NCBI GenBank assembly: GCA_963969395.1
Contig: OZ017797.1
Coordinates: 5,952,001-6,016,000, forward strand
DNA length: 64,000 nucleotides
Source of the DNA: Pseudoscleropodium purum
Taxonomy: Eukaryota; Streptophyta; Bryopsida; Hypnales; Brachytheciaceae
Direction of reading: 5' to 3'
In this document: positions 37,690 to 49,142 of the stretch, piece after piece
Numbering within the stretch: the stretch's first letter is position 1
Layout of the letters: each line of letters opens with the position of its first letter
The notes under the pieces: model-generated
What the model saw: only the letters and a program-made list of their open reading frames with translations
Databases searched by the model: none
Told to the model about the DNA's origin: nothing
Translations under genes and position numbers: made by a program

Positions 37690-38217
37690 GGGGAAGCCAT
37701 CTTTTGAGTGGATAGTGAGGAGAAGTACCTACTATCCACCCAAAAGTGAATCCATTTTTGGGCTCATTTTTGGGTTTTAAAGATTTTAAAATTTTCATTT
37801 GCTACCCCCTTTCCCCTTCCCTCTCTTGTAATTTTGAAAAACCAACATAGTGACAATCAATATGGAATAATTCCTCTGTATTTGTATCCAATATTGTATT
37901 CATATCTAATATTTGTATTTAGTATTCATTCCATATCCACATCTGGTACTATACTTTGTATCAAATACCCGTATTTAGTATTCATCCCATATTTGTATCC
38001 AATATTGTGTATGTATTCAATATTCATTTTATATTTCATATTTGGATGGCTCAGATTAAATCTCACAAGATCAATGACTAGTGATTTTTTGAAAAATCAA
38101 TAGCAATTTCAAGGATAAGCATTTTTTCTTAAAAAAAATCAACAGCCTATAAATTTTTGTGAGGGAGGGGGGGCAACTAATGCAAACTAGGGGAACCATC
38201 TTTTGAATGGATAGTGA
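37690..38217. repeat. Dispersed repeat family R1, copy 3
   Basis: Both ends carry CCATCTTTTGAGTGGATAGT-like sequence in direct orientation (37698 and 38196). The left copy is followed at once by its inverted partner ACTATCCACCCAAAAG, forming a hairpin. Internally it has the same order as the other two copies: C-rich block, GACAATCAATATGGAATAA, TATCC/TATTC minisatellite, GGCTCAGATTAAATCTCACA and a G-run near 38165. Confidence 0.65.
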
Positions 38218-38798
38218 ATTTAGAACCTTTATACTTTAAATCCAGTATCATGAGATCTTAGAAATATTTTACCCCTTGATATGATTGGATACTATAAAAT
38301 TTCACCCCCACAATAACTTAGAAATGTATTTCATAGAATTATATATTAGATTGAATTTTATCCTCATATAAGAGGTACCTATAAATTATGCCAACTCTAT
38401 ACGTACATAGCCTATACAAGGGTAAACTCTACTATTAATTATTAGTACTTAAACTATTTAAATTATTGACTTTGGAAGTGAATCTCTTTATTTTGAACTA
38501 ATATGCATTGCTTCCACTTCAACAAGCCTTCATTTTTGCTTGTAAAGAAATATACATTATTCTTTTATCCAAATTCTAAACATTTTTTGAATAATTGAAA
38601 TAGTTAACAATAATCAGAAGTCATACATTAGACATGTATGTTGAGAAACAAAGGATAATTGCACATGATTGAGACACACTCTAAAATCTACCTCAACAAA
38701 TTCTTACTTAAATGCACACCTTCTATTCTACATAACCTAGATTCAATTGTAGATGCACCCATTTTTTTAATGCTATGAAAAACTCATCGTTAATCTAT
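38218..38798. other. AT-rich intergenic DNA
   Basis: No feature is seen between the R1 copy and the hAT MITE. Confidence 0.5.
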
Positions 38799-38806
38799 AT
38801 ACTAGT

Positions 38807-39042
38807 CATGGTTGTCATAACGGGCGAGTTAGGATCATCGGACCGAACGGACGGATGGTCCGGACGGCTTTAATTTTGTAACCTGACGATCTCGTCCGTG
38901 CCCAACATGTTCCTTAATCCACATGGCATCCACGTGGCCTATTTTTTCGTTATCAAAAAATCAACTATGTGTTGACTGTATCGGATGGGCAGGACCTCTA
39001 ATGGACGGGCGAACCGGACATCCGTCCACTATGACAACCATG
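38807..39042. mobile_element. hAT MITE with perfect 8-bp target duplication
   Basis: The termini CATGGTTGTCATA and TATGACAACCATG are a perfect 13-base inverted repeat. ATACTAGT flanks both sides exactly (38799-38806 and 39043-39050). The 236-base interior is strikingly GC-rich for this neighbourhood (GGACGGATGGTCCGGACGG and similar). An 8-bp duplication with short perfect ends is diagnostic of hAT insertions, and the intact duplication implies a fairly recent event. Confidence 0.85.
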
Positions 39043-39099
39043 ATACTAGTACCATAAAATGAATCCTAAGAGAATCTAATATCCCCCATTAAATAGCAA

Positions 39100-40689
39100 C
39101 ACTACTAGGATTTGAGTGTTTTATAACTGCAAAAATGTGACTGAGGATGACTTGCGACTACTCGTAATCATATTTGGGGATTCCACAACATTTGGAAAAA
39201 ATATGACTACGAGTCATATTTTTGCCTTTGTACTTCATGGATGTATAGTATACATGCATGGGGAACGGCAAAATACTTCTTAGGGAACCGTAGGGAACGT
39301 ATTACGGGAACACCAGTCATATTTGTTCATCATATTTTTGCATATATGACTACATACAGTCATATTCTATAGTCACATGTTTGGAAGTTCACATTTTTTT
39401 GGAAGTTTTTTTTCAGGCAACCCCCTAAAAATTTGGGCAACCTAAAAAAATGTGAATAGATTATTGCTGAAAATTGTAAAATCCTAGCCACTGTTTTTTG
39501 GGGACCTTAAAATCCTAGCCGTCATTTTCTAGGGTTTTAAAAGCCTAGCTGTCACTTCATTTGCTTCATCTTCTTTATTTTTTGTTGCTTTTTTAAGTCT
39601 TGTTTCTTCTTCCTCCTTTTGTTTTTTGAAGTTCTAATTGTTGTGTTGTTGTATTTTAGCTATTGTTGTTTAATTGTTGCTTTCTAACTCTTGTTTCTTC
39701 TTCCTACTTTTGTTTTTTGAAAATCTAATTGTTGTATTGTTGTGTTTTAGTTGTTGTTTAGTTATTGAGGTTCTAGTTGTTGTTTTTTAGTTGTTACTAA
39801 TCTGTTGTTGGCTTGTTGCTTCTTACATCTTAGTTGTTGTTAGTTTATTGTTGTTTCATAGTTGTTGGTTTGTAGTTGTTGCTAAATTGTTGTTGTTTCT
39901 TAGTTGATGTTAATTTGTTATTGTTAGTTAGTTGTTGCTTTAAAGTTGTTGCTTGTTTCTTATTGTTTTTTAGTTGTTGTCTCTTAATTATTGCTTCAAA
40001 ATTGTTACTTCAAGGTTGTTTCAAAATTGTTGCCTCAAGTTGGATCTTAACTCTTGCTTAATTGTTATCTTTTAGACATTATTTTCTATTGTTTGTTATT
40101 TCTTGCCTTTTATTATCTTTTATTACATCTTAACTTGTCTTATTCTTTTTTCTTATTGGTTTTTTGTTTTTGTTTTTGTTGCCTCTTATTATATCTTAGC
40201 TTTTATTTCTTACTATCTTTTAGTACTAACTTGAACAAAAAAATGACTCACTATAGTCATATGCTATATCAACCAAAATATGACTCATTACAATCATATC
40301 CCATATCATTCAAAATATGACTCACTATAATCATATTCTATATCACTCAAAAAATGACTCATTGCAATCATATTCCACATCAACCAGAATATGACTACAG
40401 TGAGTCATATTCCACGTAGGATTTTTTTATTTTATTCGGGCAACTCGTGAAAAAGTCAAGCCTTCAAGGATATTCAACATATACGCCATGTTGGCAAAAT
40501 ACGTCTAAAAATGGTTTATTATACTCCCAAATCTATATAACTGCAAATATGACTTACTAGTCATATGATTAAAAGTAAATGATTCAGCACGAGTCATCTA
40601 TAGTGATTTTTGCTTGAATCACATTTCTTGATTTTGTGACTCATTGCAATCATATTTTGCAGTCATAAAACAATCATTTTCTTATAGTG
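39100..40689. mobile_element. Non-autonomous CACTA (CMC/EnSpm) element with CAA duplications
   Basis: The left end CACTACTAGGATTTGAGTG and the reverse complement of the right end, CACTATAAGAAAATGATTG, are typical CACTA termini. Both continue into TTTTATAACTGCAAAA / TTTTATGACTGCAAAA. CAA flanks both sides (39097-39099 and 40690-40692), the 3-bp duplication expected of this superfamily. Subterminal copies of TGACTCATTGCAATCATATT occur in both orientations, the usual transposase-binding layout. The middle (about 39560-40230) is low-complexity TTGTTG-rich DNA; its open frames are not credible proteins. Confidence 0.85.
40241..40410. repeat. Subterminal tandem repeats of the CACTA element
   Basis: About four units of roughly 41 bases follow the pattern TGACTCATTACAATCATAT then a short CCATATCA-like spacer. 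Related TGACTC/GAGTCA motifs also occur near both termini, so these are probably binding sites for the element's transposase. Confidence 0.7.
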
Positions 40690-40692
40690 CAA

Positions 40693-42980
40693 CAAGACCT
40701 TTAAAAACTATCATAGTTCATTAACATCAACCATGTTCAAATATTCTAACGATTTTTAATAATGTTACCTAAATATGAAATTACACATCTTCTACAAGTT
40801 TGTATTTCCAGCAAAATTTTGCTAAAACTCTACTTAAAGGTAATTACTTACAATCTTGTATCTAGGATTATGCTTAAAAACTCATTTAAAACACCCTTTC
40901 TCTTGTAGTGTATAAATTTCAACATTTAAAAAAAAAATCTGAATTACTATTAATTATTATTTTTTAAAGTGAAGGTAATCCATATCAAATATCAAATATG
41001 TTCAAAAAATCTGAAATTTTCACTATATATATATTAGAAATCATGATGTCATGGTGTATAACATCTTGGTTAAATTAAAATTAAAATCAAAGTTAAAAAG
41101 AAGCCCCCTATTTTGAGTCGTGTCTAGGATATGTTTCAAACCTCTTCTAACTAATTTGGGTCTCTGATTGTAAATATGAATTCAAAATTTGCAAAAAAAA
41201 ATTCTGTGGAAAATTTAAAAAATTCCTGTGTTTTCTCAGGAAGCGGGGGGGATTTAGCTTCCCATGCCCATTTTCTAGGCATGATTTAACGTCTTGCTTT
41301 GTTCATTGTAGAGGTCTTCTTTTCAAAGATGCATAAAGAACCCTTGTCTCATTGTATAATGTTGTAAACACAAGATTAAACACATCACAAAAACCAGCAA
41401 CAAGCAAAATACACAAGAATAACTAAGTGTGTATTCAAAGAAGTGTTTAAACGCAAGCAAGGAGAGAAGATGAATAGTTCTTTTTTCCTATTGGTTAAAA
41501 ATATTCTCTAGTTCAGTTGGACTAACCTCCTACGATGAGTTGGCAAGTGTATAAAATTATATATTTATTTCCTAACAGGTAAAACAATGTTATGACACTG
41601 CCCAATATTTATGATGGCTGTAAAAAGCCCTGGTATCAAAATATCAGGCTGTCTGCAGTTTGCGGCAGTGTGAACACAACTGATCAGCATCTGTACTATC
41701 ATGCCAGTCAGTTAGTTTGACTGAAATGATTGGCATGAGAACGAGACTAGTTGAGCCACCGTACGTTACAGTCTTCCAAATGGGAATAAAATCAATAAAT
41801 GAACATGTGCCTAGTCACATCTGACGTGGACATTCGGCGTCCACTATCTCTCCATGATGAACATTTTGACATAGAGTCAAGGCCAAAAAGATTCATTTCT
41901 CAATCCTCGTCGAGACGCTTCCCCACAAAGTCAATATAGACTTCACCAAATAATTTTCACTGAGCACTCGGCAGTCCTAAATGTGCCACTGACCTTAAAC
42001 TACCATCTTCACTTTGTGTACATCTCCAAAATCAATTCCGTACCTTTGTAGAAGAAACAATTTAAGAATCAAACTTTGTTCCTTTGTAACTTCTGTATAT
42101 AGTATCCAAATGTTGGGTTCTTTGATGTGTTGGAAACTTTGACTTTCTCTTGCCAATAAGAAAATACAAACATTCAAACAATCTTATAATAGTCATTAGG
42201 CACAATAGCAAATAGTGGTGGTTTGGGGGATACCTACCTTACAATTGTATGGCTACGTGTTTTGAAAGTTATGAAAGAGGGACAAAAAGTGTTAAAATTT
42301 TGAGGTGTATCAAACAAAGAAAAATAATAGTCAAAAAATAAATAGAAAATATTAAATTAAAATCACGATTAGAAGGCTAGCTGCAAAAGTTGTTTAAAAT
42401 TGATCTACCACCAATTTGATACTAATCCATTCTCAATTTACAAGACATTCACTTGATTTGAGGTAGTTTCAAGTTCTACTTAAAGAGTGGTCTAGACCTA
42501 AAATAATTGGTTGTTGGATGTTGGTGAGCACAACACATCCTTTGAAAGAATCATAGGTGCAAAATTATGCTTGATAGAGATTACAAAGATGGTAGCACAA
42601 TTGCCGGATACACTATAAATTTTAATAGCATTTCTTCCCCCTTTTTCAGCTTTCAAAATATATAGTTAGTTTTGATGAAGAATTGACTCCATAAGAAAAG
42701 ATCCAAGTAAAGAATGGACTTTTTGTCCACATCTTTGCGCAAGCTTAGGTAAATAATCCTAGTTGCTAATCTTCACTATTAATAATGTCTAAAGTGTACA
42801 AAGTCTAAAGATAATATTTAAGCATCAATTTTAGATATACCTTTAATCAACATTTTGAAAATTATTAGCTACTTCAATCATATGGGATCTCCCTTTAAAG
42901 TGCTAAGGTATTTTGGAATCATCTTTTTTAGCAACCTATACCTTATTGGATTAGCTTTGATATCCTATATATGACTTTGA
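40693..42980. other. AT-rich intergenic DNA with a moderately GC-richer patch
   Basis: No gene is supported. About 41580-41990 has more balanced composition but no open frame or splice structure resembling a known gene. The 60-codon minus frame at 41995-42177 has no recognised similarity. Confidence 0.45.
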
Positions 42981-42999
42981 GGGAATTTGTAGAAATGAA

Positions 43000-44050
43000 G
43001 AATACAGTTGCTAGCTCATCAAAGAATCCTATCAATTTCTATTGATTATCTTGGTGACATACTATTATGGCTTGCCTTTTGGATTTAATTTGCTTAAATG
43101 GATGCTTTGGGATACAAATATTGTACTTGAATGTGCCACAAAGTCAAAAATCCTTAGGTATTTTGAATCCTTGTAATAGAAGAATGAATTTACTAATCCA
43201 AGAATCAAATTATGTTTTGGTTCACTACGTTTGTGATTGACCAACCACTCTTGTCCTTTTGAAATTAATTTAGATTATTCTAATGCTTTTAGATGCTAAT
43301 GTTATATTTCAACATACCACCACATTAATATCCACTCAAAAGATAGCTTATGATTATGTATGCTATACTTGCAATTATTATGCCACCACATTACAATCCT
43401 TGGATATTTTGGCCCCTTGCAATATAAGCATGCATTCACTGAGTAATCCCAAAAACCAAACAATTTTGGGTTGACTATTTTGATGTCTAATTGACAAGCC
43501 TCGTCCTCTCTAGATTTATATGGATGTTTTTTTATGTGCATCTTGTACTTGAATATGTTACCACATTACACTCTTTAGGTACCTTGAACTCTTGCAATAG
43601 AAGAATGCAACCACTAGTTCAAGAATCCAATCAATTTTGGGTTGACTACTTTGGTGATTTGACTAACAAGTATCGTCCTTTCTGGACTTACTTTGCTTAC
43701 TTAGACGTATATGTTGTATTTGAATATGCTACAAGATTCAAGATTGTGGTAGATTTAATATGCTTACTTTGCTTACAAAGGATTCAAGATCTTGGATTGA
43801 AATTGCTACAATCCATAGGTATCTTGAATCCTTTCCAAATAGAAGAATACATCCACTAAATAATCCAAAAATCTGATCAATTCTAGATTGACTACCTTCG
43901 TACATAACTGCCAAGTCTTGTCTTTTCTTGATTTACTTTGCTTACATGGATGCTTTGCCTTCTTGGATATATATGTTGTACTTGAATGTGCTACCACATC
44001 ACAATCCTCACAAATTTTAGCCCATTGCAATCCTCATAAATTAAATGTTA
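43000..44050. repeat. Satellite-like array of diverged 175-250 bp units
   Basis: The phrase AAGAATCCAATCAATTTTGG followed by GTTGACTACTTTGGTGA recurs, diverged, at about 43021, 43201, 43448, 43624 and 43865. Each is followed by TCGTCCTTTCTGGATTTAC, a GCTTACATGGATGCT block, TTGTACTTGAATGTGCTACC and ACATTACAATCCTTAGGTA. Spacing alternates between about 175 and 245 bases, so higher-order units of about 420 bases are possible. Confidence 0.7.
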
Positions 44051-44441
44051 TTGTATTGTTTATTGATTTGGAATCATCTTTTGTTTACAACTAGGTCCAA
44101 ATAAAGTTCATACAATTTATAAATGGAAACGGTGCTCAATCACATGCTTGATTTAATGGGATAGTTTTTAAGTGTACATTTTTTTTAACCTTATTTTCAA
44201 CCACTACACAAATTATTCCTATGCTTGAGTGCAAAACAGTAGCATCATTCCAAAACTCAAGTGATTACAAAGGTGTTACTTTTGGAAACTAATACTGAAA
44301 CAATAACATTTTAGCCTCCACAAAATTTCAAGTCCATTGTCGTTGTCAATTTGTGGACATCACTAGCACTACAAACTTGTTACTTTTGGAAATTAGTACC
44401 AAAACAATAACATTTCAGCTTCCATGAAATTTCATCATTCC
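44051..44441. repeat. Intergenic DNA with a short duplicated segment
   Basis: TGTTACTTTTGGAAACTAATAC...AACAATAACATTTTAG near 44273 recurs as a diverged copy near 44379. A further related piece appears at about 44800-44850, beyond the MITE at 44442. The MITE therefore seems to have inserted into a pre-existing tandem duplication. Confidence 0.5.
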
Positions 44442-44746
44442 CATTAGGACAAAATCTGAACCTTAGGAGGGCCGTTAAGCATTCAGTTTTTGTCATTGCA
44501 TGATGCAAGTACAAAATAAATAATTAAAAAAAAAATGATTTTAAAATGATTTTAAATTTAAAATGATTTTTTAATTTAAAATAATTAAATAAATCTTGAT
44601 GTGGTGCTGACATGGCACAAATAATGCCACATCAGTTTCTGAATTAAAAAAACAAATAATAACAAATAATAATTTTATTTATTCTTTAATTGCACCTGGG
44701 GGTTCAAAACTCGCAGACCTCCCGAAGGCTGAAATTTTTCCTAATG
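44442..44746. mobile_element. CATTA-ended MITE family R5, copy A
   Basis: The left end CATTAGGACAAAATCTGAAC and the right end reverse-complemented, CATTAGGAAAAATTTCAGCC, form imperfect inverted termini. The interior has GATGTGGTGCTGACATGGCA and ATGCCACATC, which can pair, and GGGGTTCAAAACTCGCAG near the right end. The copy at 47403 matches all of these. If TA is the target, the element proper would begin after CATTA; no longer duplication is evident. Confidence 0.65.
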
Positions 44747-47402
44747 CACTACCTCTCAACTTGGACAGCCACAGTGTGAAGTGGCCCTAACATCTTCAGC
44801 CCCCACAAACTTCCGAATATGATTTCCGTTGTCAATTTGCGCACATCCCGCACACATAAAAACAAGTGAAATCAGTCAGTCAGTCGGTCGGTCTGCGTAC
44901 ACCCACCCCCAAACCACGGCCACCATCTCATTGGAAATACCACTGTTATGCTCCCTGCCCACCGCTCCCTCCTGCCCCCACCGGCACCACGTTTCTTTGC
45001 AATTTGCCCTTGTTGTACGACACCAGCCCGACATGAAATCTTCCCAGATTAATAAGGATATATGTGGCCCTCCTCGTATTACCCCCACCACCACCACCAG
45101 AGAGACGATGATGATGATGACGATGACAATGGCCGTAAAATGGTTTTTAAAATCATCCACAACATTCGCATGGAGACTAAAGCCATGTTGTTAATATAGA
45201 ATAGTAGCTCTCATAATAATAATAATGAGGAAAGTTGGAGGAAGAACTGAACGTATTATTAGTCTTGGTGTGTGTCTTGTTTGGGATTGCTCGTCTCTTT
45301 TCAGTCCAAGCTGCAAAAAAAAAAAAAAAAACTACTCAATTTGTTTGTAGGCTCTGTTCACAGCACAAAGTCTAAAGGTTAAGGTTATGGGTTTATGGCA
45401 TCGACTCTGGTTTCAGAAATCTATTGAGTTTCCAAATCCTATCTACAACCACATTCACACTGCATAATGCAGTTAATTAGGGTTTGATTGCAGGTATGAG
45501 TGATCAGTAAATTAACCTACGACAGAGCCTCACGGTTACACGGTTCTTTGTTTTGCCAGACAGATGGAATGACGTCAACTTGGGGGACTTTAATGGGAGT
45601 TTTGACTCGGGGATTGCAGTCAGCCGCCATGATTCTGCGATTCCATGGTGGGCTGGATGAACAGGATGCCAAAGTGTGGCTAACAAAGCAGCTGTGCCAA
45701 CTGGCCCTAAGTTAGTACCAATGCTTTTTTCGAATGTGGGCCACACTATTTCTCATGCTTATTATGGATTACTACATTTGGATACATTTGGGGAAATTTG
45801 GGGGGGGGCCTTTACCAAAGCACATAATAACTTATAAGGGAGCCGGCCCATTTCTGGCCAATTAAGCAATTTTGCATATTTGGAGCGCTATTTTTTTGAG
45901 TGGAGAAATTTTCCCATGTACAAAAAAAGAATTGAGAAGGATTCCATATTCTTTTCAGAATTTTATTTCTCAAAATTTAATTACTCTACATTTCTTAGTT
46001 GAAGATTTTGTTTGACCTATTCTTGTCATATAGGTCTTGCTATTTCCAACCACGGGTTGGTTGCAAAATCAACCAAGATTGCAGCCAATTGTAATGCCTC
46101 ACAACTGCATTGAGAATTGTGCCATAAATAATCTTACTTTTTTATGTCGATTGAAAAGAATATAGCTTAAATGATGGGGGATGGGTCCCTAGTTAGATAT
46201 GGGTTGGCTCCCTTATTCATTGGAACTTTGATGAGGAGTGAAGAGACCAACTGAGCATCGAAGACTTTCAATTTAAGGTTTTGATTTGGCACCAAAAATT
46301 CACTCAAAAGCTGGCTCTTCAATTTTTTAGGATATAGTTGGTGATTTAAGCTTACAATACCAATTTAGGGCCTCGGCTTCCATGTGGAGTCCGGGGCTAT
46401 GAAAACCCAGTGATCAACAGTGAAACGGGGACTCGTTCTGCTGGGGGGGGGGGGGGTTCATCCCGCTATGTTTTGGACGATTCATCCATGCCCTTGGATG
46501 AAAATTCTGCCGTCTCTATTGGGAAGCTTGCCTTCTGCATTGCCCCAAAGAAAAAGAAACCCCCTTTTCAATGGAAATAGTTCGCATGTTACACGAGGAA
46601 AAAAACAAATAAACATAAACAAACAAAAACTGCTTTTAACTTAGTTCCCACTTTCTGCTGATTTGCTGTAGTTTTGAAATGTATAATACTTCATGTGGGT
46701 GTGGTACTTTCACCGTCACATACATTTTCATTTTCATTTTTGTATAAAATTTTTAAACAGTAATAAAATTATATATATAGTATTTCAAGTGGTATTACTG
46801 TACAGTGCTAGTGACTTTGATAGTGGAACTACTGTAGCTCACTAGCTCAACCGACCCGTGGTATTGCACACCAGCCTAATAAACGTTGAAGTCATTCCTT
46901 GCATTTTCTTAAAAAGGCAATGCATAAATACAGGGCTACAAAGGTTATGTTTAATTTTGCGGACGGAGACAGTACTCTGTAGTCGGGTTCCTGATGAAAC
47001 TAGGATCAAAGAAAATTGGGTAGTTTTTCATATAGGAGCAGTGAATAATACACATCCATGTATTATATTTATACCTTCAGTTAGATTGTTTATTTTGTTT
47101 GTGTTGTTTGTTTGTTGAGTTTGTTGGTCACATTCTTGGTATCGTTGGAAAGCCCTCGACGAGGAAGGGTGCACAAGCTTTGTTTCGTGACATTTGAACG
47201 TAAGGTGGAGGCATTAATAACCAACCATGTTCAATATCCAACTGGGAGGGTGTGCTATTTCAAACCTTAGCTGGTTCACAAGTTTGAAATTTGATTTTTT
47301 TTGTCCTTTCCAAGGTTGGAACTAATAAGGTCATGTTACATTACTTGAAGTAGTGAGCAAGAAAGTACTATCTTGTATGATCATAATTGGAAGACTCTAA
47401 AC
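44747..47402. other. Intergenic DNA, partly GC-richer, with simple repeats
   Basis: No gene is supported. 44760-45720 is GC-richer and has ATG/GAT triplet runs at 45108-45129, a 17-base A run near 45315 and a TGACGTCA palindrome at about 45571, which is a possible bZIP site. A G run of 14 or so bases lies at about 46442-46455. Short open frames such as 44829-45194 are low-complexity translations of the simple repeats. Confidence 0.45.
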
Positions 47403-47658
47403 CATTAAAAAAATTTTGAACCCTATAGAGGGTTGTTAAGGATTCCTTTTTCGACGCCCTACAATGCAAATAAAAATAAATAAAATAACTATTTTAAAAA
47501 TAATAAATAATAAAAATCTGATGTGGCATTGATGTGGCACAAGTAGTGCCACATCAACAATGTTCATTAAAAAATAAAAAGTTGTTGAATTCCTCTCTAA
47601 TTGTACCATAGGGGTTCAAAACTCGTAGCCCTTTCGAGGGCTGAAATTTTTCCTAATG
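47403..47658. mobile_element. CATTA-ended MITE family R5, copy B
   Basis: It ends GGGCTGAAATTTTTCCTAATG and contains TGATGTGGCATTGATGTGGC and GTGCCACATCAAC, then GGGGTTCAAAACTCGTAGCC, all collinear with the copy at 44442. The left end is degraded (CATTAAAAAAATTTTGAACC). Confidence 0.65.
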
Positions 47659-47736
47659 ATTGCTTGTAGGTCAAGAGTTCTTTGCCTCCCAAAATGCATT
47701 GTAATTTCAAATTTTGGAATATAAATCTCAAAATTT

Positions 47737-48012
47737 CATTAGAGGATTTTCTAGGGTTCAAGAGGGTTGTGAATTCCTAGCCGTTCTCAAACCCTAGGAA
47801 TTGACTGAAACCTGTTGCCTAACGTGGTAGTGCGACTACTATGTTGACTTCCAAAACAAATTTCAACTTTGTTTTTCATTTTAAGAAATTTCATTTCATT
47901 TCATTTTTTCAAATGTTTTTTTCGGACAGTGTGGCATTTGCTTCGCTACAAGAGAACTGCGAGGGCCAGGTGCTTGAAACGCCCCTCCCCGACTCTAGAA
48001 AATCCTCTAATG
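47737..48012. mobile_element. Small MITE with perfect 18-bp inverted ends
   Basis: CATTAGAGGATTTTCTAG at 47737 is exactly inverted as CTAGAAAATCCTCTAATG ending at 48012. The 276-base interior has no coding potential. As in the two nearby R5 copies the terminus begins CATTA, but the rest of the sequence is unrelated. The target duplication is unclear; it may be TA. Confidence 0.65.
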
Positions 48013-48284
48013 AGCAATTTTAATATTTTTTTATCTTCTTATATGGGAAAAGATATCTACCAGTTCATACTATGCAAAATTTGCTCCCAAATTGCTTAAA
48101 TGATTAGTCATTGGTACCTCTACCTTTTGATACAAAAGTTATGGAATTTTCAATTTTTTATAAATTAAAAAATGAGAAAATTACTTTAGCTTTTCATTTG
48201 ACCATGGCAACAACATGTGGCACACTAATTCAGTTCTTATTACACCAAAAGAGGATGAATGAACTTTGCAACAAAATAAGTTAA

Positions 48285-49138
48285 CCCCTTAAGGACTTAA
48301 TTCATTGTGAAATAGTTAAACTTCTTATCTGAGTTAACTTTAGCCTTTTCAATAGTATTCAAACAATAATTTGATATCTTTACTACTTGAAACTCTAAAT
48401 TCTAATCACTTAGAGAAATTGCAATTTGTTTCGTGAAATTTTCTAGTTGTTATCATTTTTGTTGCAAAAAATGAACATAAATGAATAAAAATAGCAAGAA
48501 CAATCCCAATTATTTGAAATTTAAAAAAAAGGTAAAAACAGAAATGGAGATTAGCATGAAAAATTTTCATTTGGTTATATTATTTTTGACACCCAAAATA
48601 GCCACATCAAACACCTTGAAGTCAAATTCAACTATCAGAACAAATTTATCCTTTTATTTAATTGATATACCAAATTTTTATATTTTTTTCTAGTAGAAAA
48701 ATAAATTTTCTATTTATTTTTTTATTTTTTCAATAATTTTGAAGAAAAAATAAAATTATTATAATTTTTCAAAGGTAAAGGTAGAAATAAAAATATATCA
48801 ATTACAATATATATTAGAATAATCTACAATTTTAATGGTAAATGAAGGGTGGAATGAGAAACATAATTTTATAATTTAAATTCAAAAGACATTTTTTTTT
48901 AAAAACATAAATGAAAAGCACACCATATTGTGTTACTTGGATTTTAACACATGGAGCTTTCTATTGCAATAACTCTTTCACTTTTTGACATTTTTCTATA
49001 CTTTAAAATGGAATAGAAACAAAACTTGTCAAGCTTTGTTTTTTTAGTTGAAATCAAATCAAAAAATAATTATTTCAAAAGTTGTAATTGAGGTTGACCA
49101 AGGTGCATCCACTTTTTGAATGCTTGCTCGTTTAAGGG
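48285..49138. mobile_element. TTAA-flanked element R3, copy B
   Basis: It starts CCCCTTAAGGACTT after TTAA (48281-48284) and ends CGTTTAAGGG before TTAA (49139-49142). The full length is collinear in reverse with 33394-34496: for example AATGAAAAGCACACCATATTG here against the complement near 33606, and AAACTTGTCAAGCTT against AAGCTTGACAAGTTTT. It has no coding frame. Confidence 0.72.
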
Positions 49139-49142
49139 TTAA

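Noticed and set aside
44829..45194. 121-codon frame in the GC-richer 45-kb region
   Set aside because: Its second half is a translation of ACC and ATG triplet runs and the first half lacks any known motif.
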